64,000 nt of DNA, taken from contig JBBSQW010000001.1 of assembly GCA_038243635.1 (NCBI GenBank), forward strand, positions 221,441-285,440, written 5' to 3'. Of the stretch, positions 25,639 through 34,407 are shown piece after piece (position 1 is the stretch's first letter; each line of letters begins with the position of its first letter). Position numbers and translations under genes: made by a program. The notes beneath the pieces are model-generated. The model did no database searches and had not been told where the DNA came from. It saw only the letters and a list, made by a program, of their open reading frames with translations. This DNA is from Pseudopedobacter sp038243635 (GTDB lineage Bacteria; Bacteroidota; Bacteroidia; Sphingobacteriales; Sphingobacteriaceae).

Positions 25639-27510
25639 TTAAAAATTGTCTAGCTCCTGTAATTGCAAAGTATAAAGTTTGGCCACTACTTTAGCTGTTT
25701 TCACTATCTTTTCTGCCATCTCTTTGGTAAGCAATTCTGATTGGATGGCTTGCTCAAAACGTTCAAAGTGATTGTCGTTGCTGTCGCTAGATTCGTGATA
25801 GATAAAAAAGGAAACCTGATCTTTATCTAAATGGAGTTGTTGTTGAATTGCCCTTCCCCACTTTCCAGAAACTCTGTTGCCTAATCCTTCAATGATAAAC
25901 ATGCCACCCAATAAATCGAATGGGTTTGGCTGACTTGCCCGATGAAACATATAAGCGCTCAGTGCTTCGCTTCCAATATTTTTATTGCCAGTCAGGATTT
26001 CCGCTTCTAATCCGCCACAATTCACATAATTCTTCTCTAAAATCTGGTAATCTCTGTGTTCATCAGAAGAGTGCTTTATGAAAGCCGAACGAACTGGAAA
26101 ATAGTCCATGCTAACGTTAGAAGCGGCTCTTGCGATCCATTGCGAACCATCAATTACTTGCTGACGCAGATTGACCAACAAGCGTTTGTACTCTTCCAAT
26201 GTTAAAGTGCCGTTCAAGATTTTTTTAACAATTGGCACTTGTTGCAAACCCCGTTCAAAATCGAACCAAACAACAGAAAGCTGGCGAACCAACCATTCTT
26301 GAATCGGCTTATCCTGAACCCGAATTTCAGGTGGTTTAATTTCTGCGATGTTTTCTATAAATGTAACTTCACTTTCTGGTCCTGTTACCGTGAGTAGCAT
26401 GTAACCCGTAATGAATCTGCCACTTTCTGGCACCATGCACAATATTTTTTGTCCAGCCTTTAGGTTTTCACTTTTAACTAAATCATCCAACATTACAAAA
26501 ATAGAGGCAGAACCAATATTACCAGTAGTGTAGAGATTGGTAAACCATTTCTCTGCAGGTATTTCTACACCACCTTTTTTTAGCAAGTCTACAATCTGAG
26601 GCCTAAAATGATGAGAAGAATAATGACAAACCAACCAATCGATTTCATCTGGATTGAATTGATTTTCATCCACCAGTTCGAAAAAGCGCTGAATACCCAA
26701 TTTGACGATATTATCAACTTGGCTCATGTCCTGTTTTAGGTTCAATGCCCCTGCAACATTTGCTTCGCTGATGTTATCATAATCCAACCAAGTTTTTCCA
26801 ATCTCGCCAGCTTCTTTTTGCGTTCCGGTGTACATGCACAATTCATGTGCATGAGCATAAGATTTTAAATCTACCCATTCAATCGCCAACGAAAGTTTTT
26901 GTCTGCTCGGTACATTTTGCAATAGCATCGCTCCTGCCCCATCACTCAGCATCCAACGGAGAAAATCTGTTTCCAAAGGCAAGGTTGTTTCGCCATTTGC
27001 AAAAGCTTGCTGACCTTCAAAACGTTTCGCTTTAAACATTCTGCTAGGCAACTCGGCTGCGCAACACACTGCGTTGTTAACTGTGTTAGATTTTACTTGT
27101 AGGTAACCATTCTGTATCGCCATTAAACTTGCAGCACAAACACTTTGATGCGAAGCCAAACCACATCGTCCAATTCCACTTTCGGCATGTACCATACTTG
27201 CAAAACCAGGAACAGGCAAATCGCTTTGCGTAGTGGCCGTACTGAGCATCTCTATTTCTTTGATATCTAAAGAACTGGCGTTCACGCAATTTTTAACAGC
27301 AAGCGCTGCCATTTCGTAAGCTTTGTGCGTGGTATTTTGCTGACGGTCTAAAGCATAAAATCTAGTTTTTATTCCGTTTTTTCTTAAAAAAACAGCCCTT
27401 GTTCGCGAAGGAGTTTCGTTAATCAAGCCTAAAAAACTCTCCATCTCATCGTTCGCAACTGGTTCATTTGGCAGATAACTACCGGTTGCCGTAATATATA
27501 CTTTATTCAT
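25639..27510 (-). CDS. DarB/StlD-like ketosynthase fused to an iron-containing redox domain
   Basis: This 623-residue protein is a two-domain fusion. Residues 1 to about 385 are a FabH-like ketosynthase with an intact triad: Cys125 in HQSVCAASL, His296 in WLVCHYSSHH (His300 nearby) and Asn331 in TTGNIGSAS. The whole resembles DarB/StlD ketosynthases, which condense two fatty acyl chains to cyclohexanediones on the way to dialkylresorcinols. Residues about 400-623 look like a haem-oxygenase-like iron-containing redox domain with possible ligands at His480, Glu484, His485, Glu541, His572, Asp579 and His581. The upstream gene ends 5 bp before this start. Catalytic assignment is good for domain 1, tentative for domain 2. 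No ACP or DarA-type aromatase gene is nearby. Confidence 0.85.
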   Translation of the reverse strand: MNKVYITATGSYLPNEPVANDEMESFLGLINETPSRTRAVFLRKNGIKTRFYALDRQQNTTHKAYEMAALAVKNCVNASSLDIKEIEMLSTATTQSDLPVPGFASMVHAESGIGRCGLASHQSVCAASLMAIQNGYLQVKSNTVNNAVCCAAELPSRMFKAKRFEGQQAFANGETTLPLETDFLRWMLSDGAGAMLLQNVPSRQKLSLAIEWVDLKSYAHAHELCMYTGTQKEAGEIGKTWLDYDNISEANVAGALNLKQDMSQVDNIVKLGIQRFFELVDENQFNPDEIDWLVCHYSSHHFRPQIVDLLKKGGVEIPAEKWFTNLYTTGNIGSASIFVMLDDLVKSENLKAGQKILCMVPESGRFITGYMLLTVTGPESEVTFIENIAEIKPPEIRVQDKPIQEWLVRQLSVVWFDFERGLQQVPIVKKILNGTLTLEEYKRLLVNLRQQVIDGSQWIARAASNVSMDYFPVRSAFIKHSSDEHRDYQILEKNYVNCGGLEAEILTGNKNIGSEALSAYMFHRASQPNPFDLLGGMFIIEGLGNRVSGKWGRAIQQQLHLDKDQVSFFIYHESSDSNDNHFERFEQAIQSELLTKEMAEKIVKTAKVVAKLYTLQLQELDNF

Positions 27511-27515
27511 TTATT

Positions 27516-28232
27516 CTATTTTGTAGTGGTTTTAAAAAGTTGATCTAGCCACGGTAACAAAAATCCTAAATTACCTTTTCCACGCTTGTGGTGCATGCTG
27601 TGGCGATAGGAAAACTTAAGCATATGCTCAGGGTTATGATTGGGAAACAGATCATAATTGGAATGCCCCATCAGATTTATTAGTAAACTCATGATCGGTA
27701 AAGAAAGTATGGCCCACAACTGAAAAGGATAAATCAGCAATGGGAAAAATATAACGGTACCCAGTAAAAACGCCTCTATCCAGTGAAAGCTGAAAGTAGA
27801 AAATACTGTGGGTTCTTTTGAAAGATGATGGACGTGATGAATATTTCTCATCATGAATTTGGTGTGTAATAGCCGATGACCCAAATAGAAATGAACCTCG
27901 TTCCATATAAAAAGTATGATGATTTGAAGCAAAAGCCACCAACTTAAGGTCGTGGAAATGTGCAACCAGCCATTTACTATTCCTTGTTGTATCACAATCC
28001 CTTGTAAGCTAAAAATAAGGATTGATCTCATCGATTGTAAGATTTCCTTTTTTTGTTGCCCAGGATATAAAAAATGATTGTCTACTTGAATCAATTGTTT
28101 TTTGCGCTCGAAATATCGAAAAATAAGCATCGCAGAAAGTGAGAATCCCCAATAAATTAAATTAAAAAATAGGAACATAGCTAAAAAAGCATGATACCAA
28201 GTTTCAAATACGATTGCTGAAATAGCTTCCAT
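27516..28232 (-). CDS. Fatty acid hydroxylase / sterol desaturase superfamily protein
   Basis: This membrane di-iron enzyme family hydroxylates or desaturates lipid substrates. The protein (238 residues from ATG 28,232) has helices at about residues 13-35, 68-88, 95-113 and 150-190. It carries the family histidine boxes: His114, His119 and His123 in HFYLGHRLLH, then IHHVHH (132-136), His190 in MGHSNYD, and HSMHH (211-215). An earlier start at 28,310 would add 26 residues. It is the first gene of the three-gene operon, followed 5 bp later by the ketosynthase fusion, so its substrate may be that enzyme's product or acyl precursor. Confidence 0.85.
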   Translation of the reverse strand: MEAISAIVFETWYHAFLAMFLFFNLIYWGFSLSAMLIFRYFERKKQLIQVDNHFLYPGQQKKEILQSMRSILIFSLQGIVIQQGIVNGWLHISTTLSWWLLLQIIILFIWNEVHFYLGHRLLHTKFMMRNIHHVHHLSKEPTVFSTFSFHWIEAFLLGTVIFFPLLIYPFQLWAILSLPIMSLLINLMGHSNYDLFPNHNPEHMLKFSYRHSMHHKRGKGNLGFLLPWLDQLFKTTTK

Positions 28233-28383
28233 TATCTTACAAGTTATAAAAAAATAAGTCTTGCCAATAAAATCACGCAATCCGACTGCCGTCCATTTGC
28301 CTCCTAGCACAATTATAACAGCATCGCCTTTTGTGCAAACATTACGGATAAGTTTGCTTGTTGAACTAATATCTTCGTAATCT

Positions 28384-28397
28384 TGACGAATAATAAG
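28384..28397 (+). promoter_or_regulatory. Island motif copy (TGACGAATAATAAG)
   Basis: This 14-base sequence differs by one base from the copies at 12,215 and 30,612. It lies in the divergent gap between the lipid operon and the lipoprotein gene at 28,527, 130 bp before that start. Whether it binds a regulator is not known. Confidence 0.3.
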
Positions 28398-28526
28398 TTT
28401 GTGAAATTATTGGTTCTTTGAGCGCTATTTTGGATTGATGAAAGCCTATTAGTGCTATATATTATACCAATTCAAAGCAAAAAAAAGTTTGCAATTAAAT
28501 TGAACTAACACCTAAAACACAAAGAA

Positions 28527-28973
28527 TTGAAATATCTATCCATATTAACGATCATGTTGTTATTATTTTCTTGTGCAAAAAAGGAAAAAGTGAAACGTGT
28601 AGAATGGGATTTTTCTGACAAAGCCTTTAAATCAGATCAACATTTGCGGTTAACTATGCTAAATATTTATGACATGGTTTCAATCAATAAGTTGAGCGAT
28701 AGTTTAATCCTAATCAATCTAGCAATTTTTAAAGGTTGGAAAACTCATCCCCTGAAATTTACTGACACTGTTAAACTAACCGAAAACATTAAAATCTTAG
28801 ATACTTTAGGGAATCAGGTCAAACAGGTTCTAAGCTATGCGAAGAATAAAGAAATATTTTTTCAGCTCAATTTATATAAACAATTAACAACAGAAAGCTA
28901 TAAATATGATGGGAAATTATTTATAGACAGCAAAAAACTCAACTATTTTTGCGATCATTTATACATTAAATAA
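28527..28973 (+). CDS. Lipoprotein of unknown function (TTG start)
   Basis: This 148-residue lipoprotein appears to start at TTG 28,527, because that codon immediately precedes KYLSILTIMLLLFSC, a complete signal peptide with lipobox LLFSC (Cys16); the next ATG (28,554) would cut the signal in half. The mature part is Lys-rich and not recognised. It is followed 12 bp later by a membrane protein gene. Confidence 0.65.
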   Translation: MKYLSILTIMLLLFSCAKKEKVKRVEWDFSDKAFKSDQHLRLTMLNIYDMVSINKLSDSLILINLAIFKGWKTHPLKFTDTVKLTENIKILDTLGNQVKQVLSYAKNKEIFFQLNLYKQLTTESYKYDGKLFIDSKKLNYFCDHLYIK

Positions 28974-28985
28974 CACTTACCGTTT

Positions 28986-29513
28986 ATGAGATTATTCAGA
29001 AATATCATCTTTTCGCTCTCTATTCTATTACCAATCTTAAGCTTATTAGATATTCTGTCAACTTATTTTTTCAATATTGAAATTGTCTACGGAATTTTAA
29101 TCTGGTATTGGTTAGCGGTTTTTATCGTCAACCTTTTTATTGTTTTTGGTTCAAAGATTAAGTTTTTCAGCTCTCTATTTTTTGGACTTGCATTTATCAC
29201 TTTAAGCATCTACCAACTCCTAAATATTGATTTTTATCGTCGTAAACAAATTGACAATACCAACTACCAAATTGAAGCTTATCGTGGCTATTATAAAATT
29301 GTGGAAACTTATATTTTATTAGAAAAAACAATCGCTCAAAATCCTAGTGAAATATTTTCGACCAACAATACAAAAACCGGTGTTGTATCCTGGTTTGAAG
29401 TTAAGCTTCTGGCAGAGACAGAAAATAAGCTGGTGCTAGAAATTACATCGGGGATCTTTAAACAGCGTGATACGTTAGTAAAGAGGGAATTTTGGTCTCA
29501 CACAAATAATTAA
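28986..29513 (+). CDS. Membrane protein, three helices plus soluble domain
   Basis: This 175-residue protein has helices at about residues 7-28, 33-55 and 60-78, then a soluble domain beginning YQIEAYRGYYKIVETYILLE. The architecture matches the protein at 18,226 and suggests a shared family. No enzyme motif is visible. Confidence 0.7.
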   Translation: MRLFRNIIFSLSILLPILSLLDILSTYFFNIEIVYGILIWYWLAVFIVNLFIVFGSKIKFFSSLFFGLAFITLSIYQLLNIDFYRRKQIDNTNYQIEAYRGYYKIVETYILLEKTIAQNPSEIFSTNNTKTGVVSWFEVKLLAETENKLVLEITSGIFKQRDTLVKREFWSHTNN

Positions 29514-29743
29514 GCCATTGTTTAGCATAAAAAACAGCAAATGTTTTTAATAAAAATTCTAATAAAAAATGAAAAAATTTAAACAAAACCTTTAAAAAAA
29601 ATTACGCCATGAGAAACTCAATGATCACACGTTCATTTTATACTTCGATCATAACAGCATACTCACAAAATTCAAATAACAACTACAGAAAATTCCATAA
29701 AAAGCTCACTAAACTGATGTATAAACTGAAAACAAACAATAGA

Positions 29744-30484
29744 ATGAACATACCAACTAAACAAACTTTTTTACTTCTAGCAATTTTACCGCTTGTGATT
29801 TCTTGCAACGGCGAGCATAAAACAAGTGCAACTAAGAATTCAAATAGAGATGCGATAAAAATTGATTCAAGTCAAGCTAAAAACGACCCTCAAGAGGCTG
29901 ATAGTGTTCCATTTGACATAAAAACTGATGCCATCCCTATTGATGGTATCAAACTGAATCAGCCTTTAGCTAACCTGTTAAAGCCTTATCATTTAACCAA
30001 AAACGACAATAGCAATTTAGAATACAACCTTAATTTAGATTATGAAGAATTTGCGTTTGACATAAAATATAAATACAAATACAACGAAGTTGCTATCGGT
30101 AAGATAAACAGTTTGGTGGTTTATTATTTGAAAGATAATCAATCTGCATTTTGTTATGAATTAGAGCTAGAAAACAATCCAAATTGCAAAAAAATATTAG
30201 CTGAGCTAGCCAATAACTTCGGCAAAAGTACTTTCTATAAAAAATCTGAAAACACTAAATCACGTCCGATATTTTTAGATGCTGATGGAGAGACTGAAAC
30301 AGATCATATTATTCAGGAACTTACCAAGTGGAATGACAGTAAAAACCATGCGGACTACTACGTAATTTATAAAGAGAACCTAACAACAAAAGAAAATAAA
30401 TTATCCGTTATTGTTATTAGTACCAATAGTAAAAAATCTGATGAGTGGATCAGTTATCGAAGTCTCAAAATGGTATTTGACTAG
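29744..30484 (+). CDS. Lipoprotein of unknown function
   Basis: This 246-residue lipoprotein begins MNIPTKQTF and has a lipobox LVISC with cysteine at residue 21. The open frame extends upstream to 29,609, but the extra 45 residues would bury the signal peptide, so I chose 29,744. A Lys/Ser/Asp-rich linker of about 45 residues precedes the folded part (IDGIKLNQPLANLLKPYHL). No family is recognised. Confidence 0.7.
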   Translation: MNIPTKQTFLLLAILPLVISCNGEHKTSATKNSNRDAIKIDSSQAKNDPQEADSVPFDIKTDAIPIDGIKLNQPLANLLKPYHLTKNDNSNLEYNLNLDYEEFAFDIKYKYKYNEVAIGKINSLVVYYLKDNQSAFCYELELENNPNCKKILAELANNFGKSTFYKKSENTKSRPIFLDADGETETDHIIQELTKWNDSKNHADYYVIYKENLTTKENKLSVIVISTNSKKSDEWISYRSLKMVFD

Positions 30485-30611
30485 CATAGAAACTGTTTTC
30501 ATTGATTTAGTATCGTTTGAATGAGCACCGCTAATTTAATTTATTAGCAAGATAATCCAACAATTTGATTTCCTCAAAATACAAAAATCAACACGAATAA
30601 CGATTGATGTT

Positions 30612-30684
30612 TAACGAATAATAAGACTGTCTTATAGTCTTAATCCAATTTAACATCTTTAAAGTACCGAACGGTAATAAGACT
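30612..30684 (+). promoter_or_regulatory. Two copies of the island motif
   Basis: TAACGAATAATAAGACT lies at 30,612-30,628 and a variant AACGGTAATAAGACT at 30,670-30,684, so the motif occurs twice within 75 bp, 140 and 82 bp before the gene at 30,752. The first 14 bases are identical to the copy at 12,215-12,228. This may be an operator or a duplicated leader; no function is shown. Confidence 0.35.
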
Positions 30685-30751
30685 CACAATAAATTTAACC
30701 CATGAATTACATGCATGCTTATCTTAGAAACAGATATAAAATTAAAAAATC

Positions 30752-31453
30752 ATGCAAAGAATAATTTTTACGCTCCTTTTGCTTTTACCTACCGTTTTAC
30801 TTTGCGGGCAGATCAAAGTTGGCAAGAGTGAAATACTGGATCAACAAGAAATAGCAAAAATTTTTACTGACAGTTTGAAAAAGCAATTGAACTTCATTTA
30901 TCCAATCAGTAAAGTTTATAAATGTTTAGACAAATCTGGTCAATTTTATATTGTGCTAACGGAAAGCACCCCTTCTTCTAAAAGTAAAGAAATCCATCAC
31001 AATTTAAGAGCGTATAATCTAAGGCAACACAAGAATACACTTTCATTAAATTGGATGATAAATGATTTAATTACCAAGCAAGGAACTAATGATGATATAG
31101 AACGATCCATTTGGTTTTGGACAAAATATTGTGAGTTTGTAGATCTTAACAATGATGGATTGATAGACCCAATTTTAGTTTACGGTACCAGTGGTAGTAA
31201 TTACACAAGTGATGGTCGAGTCAAAATTTTAATCCACTACAAGGGTCAGAAGATTGCCATTCGCCACCAAAATGGAATGCTCGATTTTGAACGAAACACC
31301 AAGGTAGACAAAGCTTTTTACGGTTTACCTGTAGCCATTCAAAATCGCACAAAGTTACTGATGAAAAAAATGACTGACGAAAACAATGCTATTTTTCCTC
31401 ATGGTTGGGAAACAGCAATGAAAAATCGCAAACTCTATTTTGAGGAAAAGTAA
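30752..31453 (+). CDS. Secreted protein, M949_RS01915-like family (uncertain)
   Basis: This 233-residue protein has a signal peptide ending near residue 20 (TVLLCGQ). A central acidic loop (FVDLNNDGLIDPILVYGTSG) is of the calcium-binding FG-GAP kind and is followed by IRHQNGMLDFERNTKVDKAFYGLP and a C-terminal NAIFPHGWETAM. From memory this resembles a Bacteroidota family catalogued as M949_RS01915, linked to surface polysaccharide in Riemerella, but I cannot verify the match. The location is probably the periplasm. Confidence 0.7.
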   Translation: MQRIIFTLLLLLPTVLLCGQIKVGKSEILDQQEIAKIFTDSLKKQLNFIYPISKVYKCLDKSGQFYIVLTESTPSSKSKEIHHNLRAYNLRQHKNTLSLNWMINDLITKQGTNDDIERSIWFWTKYCEFVDLNNDGLIDPILVYGTSGSNYTSDGRVKILIHYKGQKIAIRHQNGMLDFERNTKVDKAFYGLPVAIQNRTKLLMKKMTDENNAIFPHGWETAMKNRKLYFEEK

Positions 31454-31591
31454 TAGCAACAGAAATTAATGAACTGGCAGATGATATCCTCAAAAGACAT
31501 TAAGAAGATTTACCATTATCGTTAATTCTAAAATCTTAATAGAAACTGGCTTCCAAACGGATGTCTTATCCGCAATAACGAACAAAAAGTG

Positions 31592-32644
31592 ATGAAAAAA
31601 ATTATAGTAATGATGTTATTTCCTTTAATAGTTGCCTGCAAAGGTAAAAAAGAGTATCCTGAATTAATTGATAAAAAGGAAGCAAGACATGCTGATGAAG
31701 ACTATGAAAAAAACCATTTTCAAGAATTCTTGATTTATGAAGATGTCACTACTAAAGACAACAAAATCTCTAAATCCAAAAAGATCGGCGAGAGTCAATA
31801 CCCTTGGCAAAATTCTACCTCAACAAAACGGGCAGAACAAACGCTAAGTGAAATTGAGCATTCTATAAAAACCATTACAGATGGCGCATCAGACTATAGC
31901 AAAAACCCATCAAGTTCAATTTACTTTACTTCATTAGTGTCCAATTATTTTACCGATAAGCAATTGGCAGAGTATAAAAAACTGGGGCATATTACTTCCG
32001 AAAGATCTCCTTTGGATAATCTAAAAGCAAAAGTAAAATCCTATGAATTGACAAATGAGAATAACCAAAAAGTCAAGTTAACGCAAGAAGTTTTAGGTTT
32101 AAATATCGGCGGAATTGATGATGAAACAGAAAAGTTATTGGAGGGAGTAAATTTTCAAACTTTGGGGATGGATTCTAAATATTTAAGATTAAAAGGTTAT
32201 GTAGATATCGAAATAGAAATTCCAACAACATATGAAGAACTAGAGATTACCAAAAACAACATTGGAGACACCTTTAAGATCGGTGGTCAAAAGATAGAGG
32301 TTTTAGAATTGGATGCTAATGTTTTTCACTATAAACTATTTGATAACGATACCGAAAGTTTTGAGATCTATGTAGACAAGTGCAACGGAAATTCTGGAAG
32401 GGTACAAATTCCAGAAAGTGTTTATAATAAATTCAGAAATAACCAAGGCTTAGATTACAATTCTTTCTTGAAGAAATACAAGGAATTTGGCCTAGACGAA
32501 ATTGAGAACAAAAAAGAAGCAAATCATATTACTGCTTTTAAATCAGACGAATGTGAAATCGAAAAAATATTTTTATACTGCCATGTGAAATCAAAATTAG
32601 TGAAGAAAACAATTCGTGTTCCAGTGAATATCATCATCAAATAA
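31592..32644 (+). CDS. Lipoprotein of unknown function
   Basis: This 350-residue lipoprotein has a lipobox PLIVAC with cysteine at residue 16, counted from ATG 31,592 (a GTG at 31,589 is also in frame). The mature part is very charged, with long Lys/Glu-rich segments that may be helical at the N-terminal side. It ends with a beta-rich domain containing EVLELDANVFHYKLFDN and ECEIEKIFLYCHVKSK-like strands. No family is recognised. Confidence 0.7.
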   Translation: MKKIIVMMLFPLIVACKGKKEYPELIDKKEARHADEDYEKNHFQEFLIYEDVTTKDNKISKSKKIGESQYPWQNSTSTKRAEQTLSEIEHSIKTITDGASDYSKNPSSSIYFTSLVSNYFTDKQLAEYKKLGHITSERSPLDNLKAKVKSYELTNENNQKVKLTQEVLGLNIGGIDDETEKLLEGVNFQTLGMDSKYLRLKGYVDIEIEIPTTYEELEITKNNIGDTFKIGGQKIEVLELDANVFHYKLFDNDTESFEIYVDKCNGNSGRVQIPESVYNKFRNNQGLDYNSFLKKYKEFGLDEIENKKEANHITAFKSDECEIEKIFLYCHVKSKLVKKTIRVPVNIIIK

Positions 32645-32827
32645 AATCCACACAACCAAACTGTCCGATAATATCCGTTAAAATAGCGTATGGTTTAACG
32701 ATATAATGATGGCAAAAAAAATTTAAAGATAAAAACGAGCAATCACCTACGAATTGTTAACCAAAGTATGCGAATGATCAATCAGTCTAAAAAAATATTT
32801 TTTAATAATTAATTGAAAACAACAATA

Positions 32828-33475
32828 ATGGTAAAAAAAATCATCAAAAACATACTTCGTGTTTTAGGCGGGATATTGGGCATTGTAATTATCTATGTAA
32901 TACTCGCATTGACTTTGCCTTATATCGGCGTTTCTAAAAAAGACACCACAGATGTAGCCAATATTCCTGTCTATATTTATACCAACGGTGTGCACACCGA
33001 TATCGTTTTGCCAGTAAAAAGCTCACAAGTGGATTGGAGCACAAAAATCCCTTATAAAAATACAAAAGACGCCACTGACAAGGGTTTCTATCTCGATACG
33101 CCCACCTGGGCTGAGCTCAAATTTTCTACTGCGTTCAAGGCGACATTTTGGTTAGGAGAGTCTGCCCTGCATTGCACCTACTACACCGAAATGAAAGAAG
33201 GCGAGGACTGCAAAAAGATGTTTTTAACTTCAAAGCAATACCAAGATTTAATCAAATTTGTAGATAACAAGTTTGACAAAAATGACAAAGGACAAAACAT
33301 CTTAGTAGAGACAGATGCTGTCTATGGAGAAAATGATGCTTTTTACGAGGCAAAGGGTAGCTATAGCTTTCTGTACACCTGTAATACTTGGACTAATAAT
33401 GCGCTAAAAGTTGCCGGACAGAAAGCGGCGTTTTGGACGCCTACAGATTCTGGTATTTTTCAGCATTATAAATAA
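32828..33475 (+). CDS. TIGR02117/DUF2459 family protein
   Basis: This 215-residue protein has one N-terminal transmembrane segment (about residues 7-29) and the DUF2459 (TIGR02117) domain, recognisable by IYTNGVHTDIVLPV, FYLDTPTWAELK, LHCTYYTEM and YTCNTWTNNAL. The conserved His (NGVHTD) and Cys (TCNTW) suggest a hydrolase-like active site facing the periplasm, but the family has no established reaction that I know of. I chose ATG 32,828 over the in-frame TTG at 32,813. It is one of the few island proteins in a widely distributed family. Confidence 0.85.
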   Translation: MVKKIIKNILRVLGGILGIVIIYVILALTLPYIGVSKKDTTDVANIPVYIYTNGVHTDIVLPVKSSQVDWSTKIPYKNTKDATDKGFYLDTPTWAELKFSTAFKATFWLGESALHCTYYTEMKEGEDCKKMFLTSKQYQDLIKFVDNKFDKNDKGQNILVETDAVYGENDAFYEAKGSYSFLYTCNTWTNNALKVAGQKAAFWTPTDSGIFQHYK

Positions 33476-33525
33476 GGACGTTAAACACAAATCAAATTTT
33501 TTTGCAGTTCTAATTTTAAACAACC

Positions 33526-34293
33526 ATGAAAAATCTAAATAACAGCTTAATACTTTCAGTGATCATGCTATCCCTATCATCCTGTTCAGCTCAGGACGAA
33601 AAAATAGTGAACCTTGCGACAGTAAGCACAAGTTTTAATGTGTCTAAGTTTTATAAAAATAAGCTAAAACTAACGACTGAAACCCTTGCGAAAGACCCAG
33701 AAAAACTGGATAAGGCGGAAGCGCTACAGCTTTTGAACAATCCGTTTATAGTAAAAGATACTTTGTGTTATTTCAAGGATGAAAGCGACCTCTCATCTGG
33801 CGATTTGTTTATTGCCAGTAAAAGCGATTGGTCGAGCAGAAAACTCAAACCTGTAAAAACTTTTGGCTATGCTTACAATACCGCTGCATGGAGTGAAGAA
33901 CGTGATACAATTGCAGTTTTAGATCATATTTATTTCCCGAAAGTGAAAATGATTGAAAGTGAAAATGGAGATTTGGTCTTGATAACAGCATCTAAATCAG
34001 ACATTAAACAGGCTACAATTGATAAATTAGAAAGTTTTTTGAATAAAAAATTCAAAGCCGGAAAATCGAGTAAGTCTGATTTTAGTGGAGAACAGATCTC
34101 AGATTGGGAGAACGAAGAATTTATTTATAGGCTGGTAAGAATGCTAAAAACCTATTCAGTAAGTTCTGGCGATGAGTCTCATTTTGAAAAAAAACTTGAA
34201 ATTGATTTTGTGATTTTTAACAAGAAATATTTACCTGTCATAAAGGAGAACGGTAACCGCATTGGTGCTCAAAATTTTGAAGGATATAACTGA
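33526..34293 (+). CDS. Lipoprotein of unknown function
   Basis: This 255-residue lipoprotein has a lipobox LSLSSC with cysteine at residue 20. The mature domain includes LNNPFIVKDTLCYFKDESDLSSG and a Lys/Ser-rich region around residues 165-190. No family is recognised. It starts 50 bp after the DUF2459 gene. Confidence 0.7.
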   Translation: MKNLNNSLILSVIMLSLSSCSAQDEKIVNLATVSTSFNVSKFYKNKLKLTTETLAKDPEKLDKAEALQLLNNPFIVKDTLCYFKDESDLSSGDLFIASKSDWSSRKLKPVKTFGYAYNTAAWSEERDTIAVLDHIYFPKVKMIESENGDLVLITASKSDIKQATIDKLESFLNKKFKAGKSSKSDFSGEQISDWENEEFIYRLVRMLKTYSVSSGDESHFEKKLEIDFVIFNKKYLPVIKENGNRIGAQNFEGYN

Positions 34294-34340
34294 TACGAAT
34301 AAGCTGTATTGTCAAAAATATTAGCCAGAAAACTCGCTAA

Positions 34341-34403
34341 CCAGTTTATGTAGACGGTTGTACACAAGTAGAAGAAATTGCAGAATTAATCAAGAAAAAA
34401 TAA
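34341..34403 (+). pseudogene. Possible C-terminal remnant of a lost gene
   Basis: Directly before the vWA lipoprotein gene, 20 codons run to a TAA stop at 34,401, reading VYVDGCTQVEEIAELIKKK after an initial Pro. The residue pattern (amphipathic helix EEIAELIKK at the end) is protein-like, but there is no start codon and a stop lies immediately upstream. It may be the tail of a deleted gene; chance is possible at this length. Confidence 0.25.
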
Positions 34404-34407
34404 CAAT

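Noticed and set aside
25491..25694. A plus-strand frame opposite the lipid operon
   Set aside because: It is antisense to two well-supported genes and consistent with a shadow frame.
30612..30684. A riboswitch or attenuator upstream of 30,752
   Set aside because: The repeated motif does not form a convincing structure, and no known riboswitch core or terminator hairpin was seen.
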